From: JAHEYF01 sp045805185
Lineage (GTDB): Bacteria > Bacteroidota > Bacteroidia > B-17B0 > Aurantibacillaceae
Assembly (NCBI GenBank): GCA_045805185.1
Contig: JBJMLS010000067.1
Span: forward strand, 1 to 7,430
Length of the DNA stretch: 7,430 bases
Direction of reading: 5' to 3'
The notes beneath the pieces are model-generated. The model did no database searches and was not told where the DNA came from. It saw only the letters and a program-made list of their open reading frames with translations. A program made the translations under genes and the position numbers. This document shows, piece after piece, positions 5,988-7,430 of the stretch. Every line of letters begins with the position of its first letter. Positions within the stretch are counted from its first letter, which is position 1.

Positions 5988-7127
5988 ATGAAAGTTTACC
6001 TTGATAATGCCGCTACTACCCGCCTGGACGAGGAAGTGCTGAATGCCATGCTTCCTTATCTTAGAGAAGAGTTCGGGAACCCCTCATCCATTCATGCTTT
6101 TGGGAGAAGGACCAGGTCGGCGATCGAAGCCGCGCGAAAAAATGTGGCTAAACTGCTGAATGTTACTCCTGCCGAGATCTTTTTTACTTCAGGGGGAACT
6201 GAAGCTGATAATATGGCCATTTGTCAAAGCATCGATACGCACGGGATCAGGCATGCGATCAGCTCAAGGATCGAACACCATGCCGTTGAACATACCCTGC
6301 AGGTCCTGGAAAAAGAGGGCAAGATAAAACTGAGCTGGGTAAACCTGGATAAGAAGGGTAACGTTGACCTGAAGCACCTGGAAGAATTACTTGCAAATAA
6401 TGAGCGTTCGTTCGTATCGCTGATGCACGCCAATAACGAAGTGGGAACTTTACTGCCGATCAAAAAAGCAGGAGAGATCTGCGCAAAATACAATGCTGTT
6501 TTTCATAGCGACACTGTTCAAACGATGGGGCATTTTGCCATGAATCTTCCTGAAATTAAAGTACATTTTGTTACCTGTGCAGCGCACAAGTTCCATGGGC
6601 CGAAAGGTGTTGGCTTTTTGTACATTAATCACGGTCTTAAAATAAAACCCATGATCCACGGTGGCGCGCAGGAGCGGAACATGCGCGGAGGAACCGAAAA
6701 CGTTGCCGGCATTGTTGGTCTCTCCAAAGCTATGGAGATCGCTTTCCGCGATATGACCGAGCACCAGGAAAATATCCGCGGTATTAAAAAATACATGATC
6801 GAACAATTGCAACAAAATATTCCGGGCATTGAATTCAACGGCGAAGTGGGGGATAACAGCCTCTATACAGTATTGAACTGCCTGTTCCCGCATACTGAAA
6901 ATGCGGAAATGCTATTGTTCAACCTGGATATTGCAGGCATTGCCGCTTCAGGCGGTAGCGCCTGTTCTTCAGGAAGCAACCAGGGATCGCATGTGCTGCG
7001 CGGTTTGGGGATCGATATGACAAGACCCGCCGTTCGGTTTTCCTTCAGTAAATACACAACAAAAGAAGAAATTGATTTCACTGTGAATAAGCTAAAAGAA
7101 TTTTTTGCAGTGAAGGTAACTGCGTAA
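5988..7127 (+). CDS. Cysteine desulfurase, NifS/IscS-type (EC 2.8.1.7)
   Basis: The 379-residue PLP enzyme (aminotransferase class V fold) converts cysteine to alanine and carries the sulfur as a Cys persulfide for Fe-S cluster assembly and other thio-cofactors. Visible are the N-terminal YLDNAATT (4-11), TSGGTE (67-72) with Thr71, EHHAV with the ring-stacking His97, NNEVG (149-153), HSDTVQ with Asp175 and Gln178, PLP Lys201 in AAHKFHGPKG, RGGTEN (233-238), catalytic Cys326 in GGSACSSGS, and Arg350 in RPAVRFSFS. The Cys loop is of group I length. It is about 25 residues shorter than E. coli IscS at the C-terminus, so the IscU-binding tail looks reduced. Ala198 occupies the place of the Ser that in E. 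coli IscS contacts the PLP phosphate. No iscR, iscU or suf genes are adjacent, so NifS versus IscS cannot be settled. The start is fixed by MKVYLDNAAT. Confidence 0.95.
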   Translation: MKVYLDNAATTRLDEEVLNAMLPYLREEFGNPSSIHAFGRRTRSAIEAARKNVAKLLNVTPAEIFFTSGGTEADNMAICQSIDTHGIRHAISSRIEHHAVEHTLQVLEKEGKIKLSWVNLDKKGNVDLKHLEELLANNERSFVSLMHANNEVGTLLPIKKAGEICAKYNAVFHSDTVQTMGHFAMNLPEIKVHFVTCAAHKFHGPKGVGFLYINHGLKIKPMIHGGAQERNMRGGTENVAGIVGLSKAMEIAFRDMTEHQENIRGIKKYMIEQLQQNIPGIEFNGEVGDNSLYTVLNCLFPHTENAEMLLFNLDIAGIAASGGSACSSGSNQGSHVLRGLGIDMTRPAVRFSFSKYTTKEEIDFTVNKLKEFFAVKVTA

Positions 7128-7152
7128 CGCAAGTGTACAATACATTTTAAAA

Positions 7153-7171
7153 ATCCGGCATTATACCGGAT
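7153..7171 (-). terminator. Intrinsic terminator of the phosphatase gene
   Basis: A 6-bp stem, atccgg (7153-7158) with ccggat (7166-7171), encloses a 7-nt loop. Read on the minus strand it is followed by a run of T residues, then aaaatg, and it lies 57 nt after the phosphatase stop codon. On the plus strand no U tract follows, so it suits only the minus-strand gene. Confidence 0.48.
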
Positions 7172-7217
7172 CAGGAAAGTTGCTAACTGTTTTACGGCAT
7201 TTCAAACTTCCGGGATC

Positions 7218-7241
7218 AGAATGACCGATCATTCTATTTTT
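7218..7241 (+). terminator. Possible terminator of the cysteine desulfurase gene
   Basis: A 7-bp perfect stem, agaatga (7218-7224) with tcattct (7229-7235), has a 4-nt loop and is followed on the plus strand by atttttatc. It is 90 nt beyond the desulfurase stop. The stem is AT-rich and therefore weak. Its right arm includes the stop codon of the opposing phosphatase gene, so the two 3' ends would overlap. Confidence 0.33.
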
Positions 7242-7430
7242 ATCCCAATCACCAGTATATCATCTACCTGTTCGAGTTCTCCTCTCCAGTTGTCAATGGC
7301 GGTATTGAGGATCTCTTTTTGCTGAGCGAAAGAAAGTGCATTATTGCTCAAAAGCATATTCTCAAACTGGCTGTACTTGAATTTTTTTCCGCTCTTCCCG
7401 CCGAACTGATCTGCATAGCCGTCGGTAAAC
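7229..7430 (-). CDS. SpoIIE-family PP2C protein phosphatase, C-terminal fragment; 5' end outside window
   Basis: The last 66 codons of a minus-strand gene are present, ending at the TGA at 7229-7231. The fragment opens with FTDGYADQFGG, matching the TDG(Y/V)xD segment of SpoIIE/PP2C phosphatases in which the Asp binds catalytic metal. It continues KFKYSQFENMLLS and closes with NWRGELEQVDDILVIGIKIE, whose second Asp of VDD is the other conserved metal ligand at the end of the fold. The wording is that of the phosphatase domain found at the C-terminus of multi-domain Bacteroidota signalling proteins, often after TPR, two-component-type sensor or membrane segments. Those parts lie outside the window, so the sensed signal and target (typically a Ser/Thr phosphoprotein, such as an anti-sigma antagonist) cannot be told. 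It converges with the cysteine desulfurase gene. Confidence 0.87.
   Translation of the reverse strand, partial: FTDGYADQFGGKSGKKFKYSQFENMLLSNNALSFAQQKEILNTAIDNWRGELEQVDDILVIGIKIE

Overview
The window comes from a member of the Bacteroidota, order not resolved. The main evidence is a secreted protein ending in a type A type IX secretion (T9SS) sorting domain, a CHAT-domain protein and a SpoIIE-type phosphatase of forms common in that phylum, matches to the Bacteroidota -7 promoter element (TAnnTTTG), and start codons that lack a clear Shine-Dalgarno sequence. Base composition looks moderate and even. I see no transposase, integrase, tRNA, rRNA or CRISPR array. All six substantially complete reading frames are intact.

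Layout. Bases 2-1195 (+) hold the C-terminal part of a CHAT-domain (caspase-like) protein with its His/Cys dyad. A perfect 18-bp bidirectional hairpin (1333-1373) separates it from a convergent gene (1397-2845, -) for a T9SS-exported protein with two tandem copies of a ~185-residue domain. Further upstream on the minus strand lie a small-type transaldolase (3002-3649), a secreted YwqK/MORN-like repeat protein (3914-4645) and thioredoxin reductase (4718-5665). Between the transaldolase and the repeat protein, a 78-bp segment is bounded by 20-bp imperfect inverted repeats. A 322-bp divergent spacer separates trxB from a NifS/IscS-type cysteine desulfurase (5988-7127, +). That gene converges on the 3' end of a SpoIIE-family PP2C phosphatase that runs off the right edge (7229-7430, -).

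How the genes relate. This is mostly a chromosomal housekeeping neighbourhood: sugar-phosphate metabolism, thiol redox and sulfur mobilisation, interspersed with envelope or secreted proteins and two signalling-type proteins cut by the window edges. trxB and the repeat-protein gene are the only closely spaced co-directional pair (72 bp apart), and even they may be separated by a promoter. The others appear to be single transcription units, given their own candidate terminators or promoters. I found no convincing undescribed multi-gene system. The points most worth a second look are the inverted-repeat element at 3801-3878, the CHAT protein with its Lys/Ser-rich insertion, the duplicated T9SS protein, a Ser-to-Ala change beside the PLP lysine of the desulfurase, and an 8-bp word (CCTGATCA) found three times in nearby intergenic DNA.
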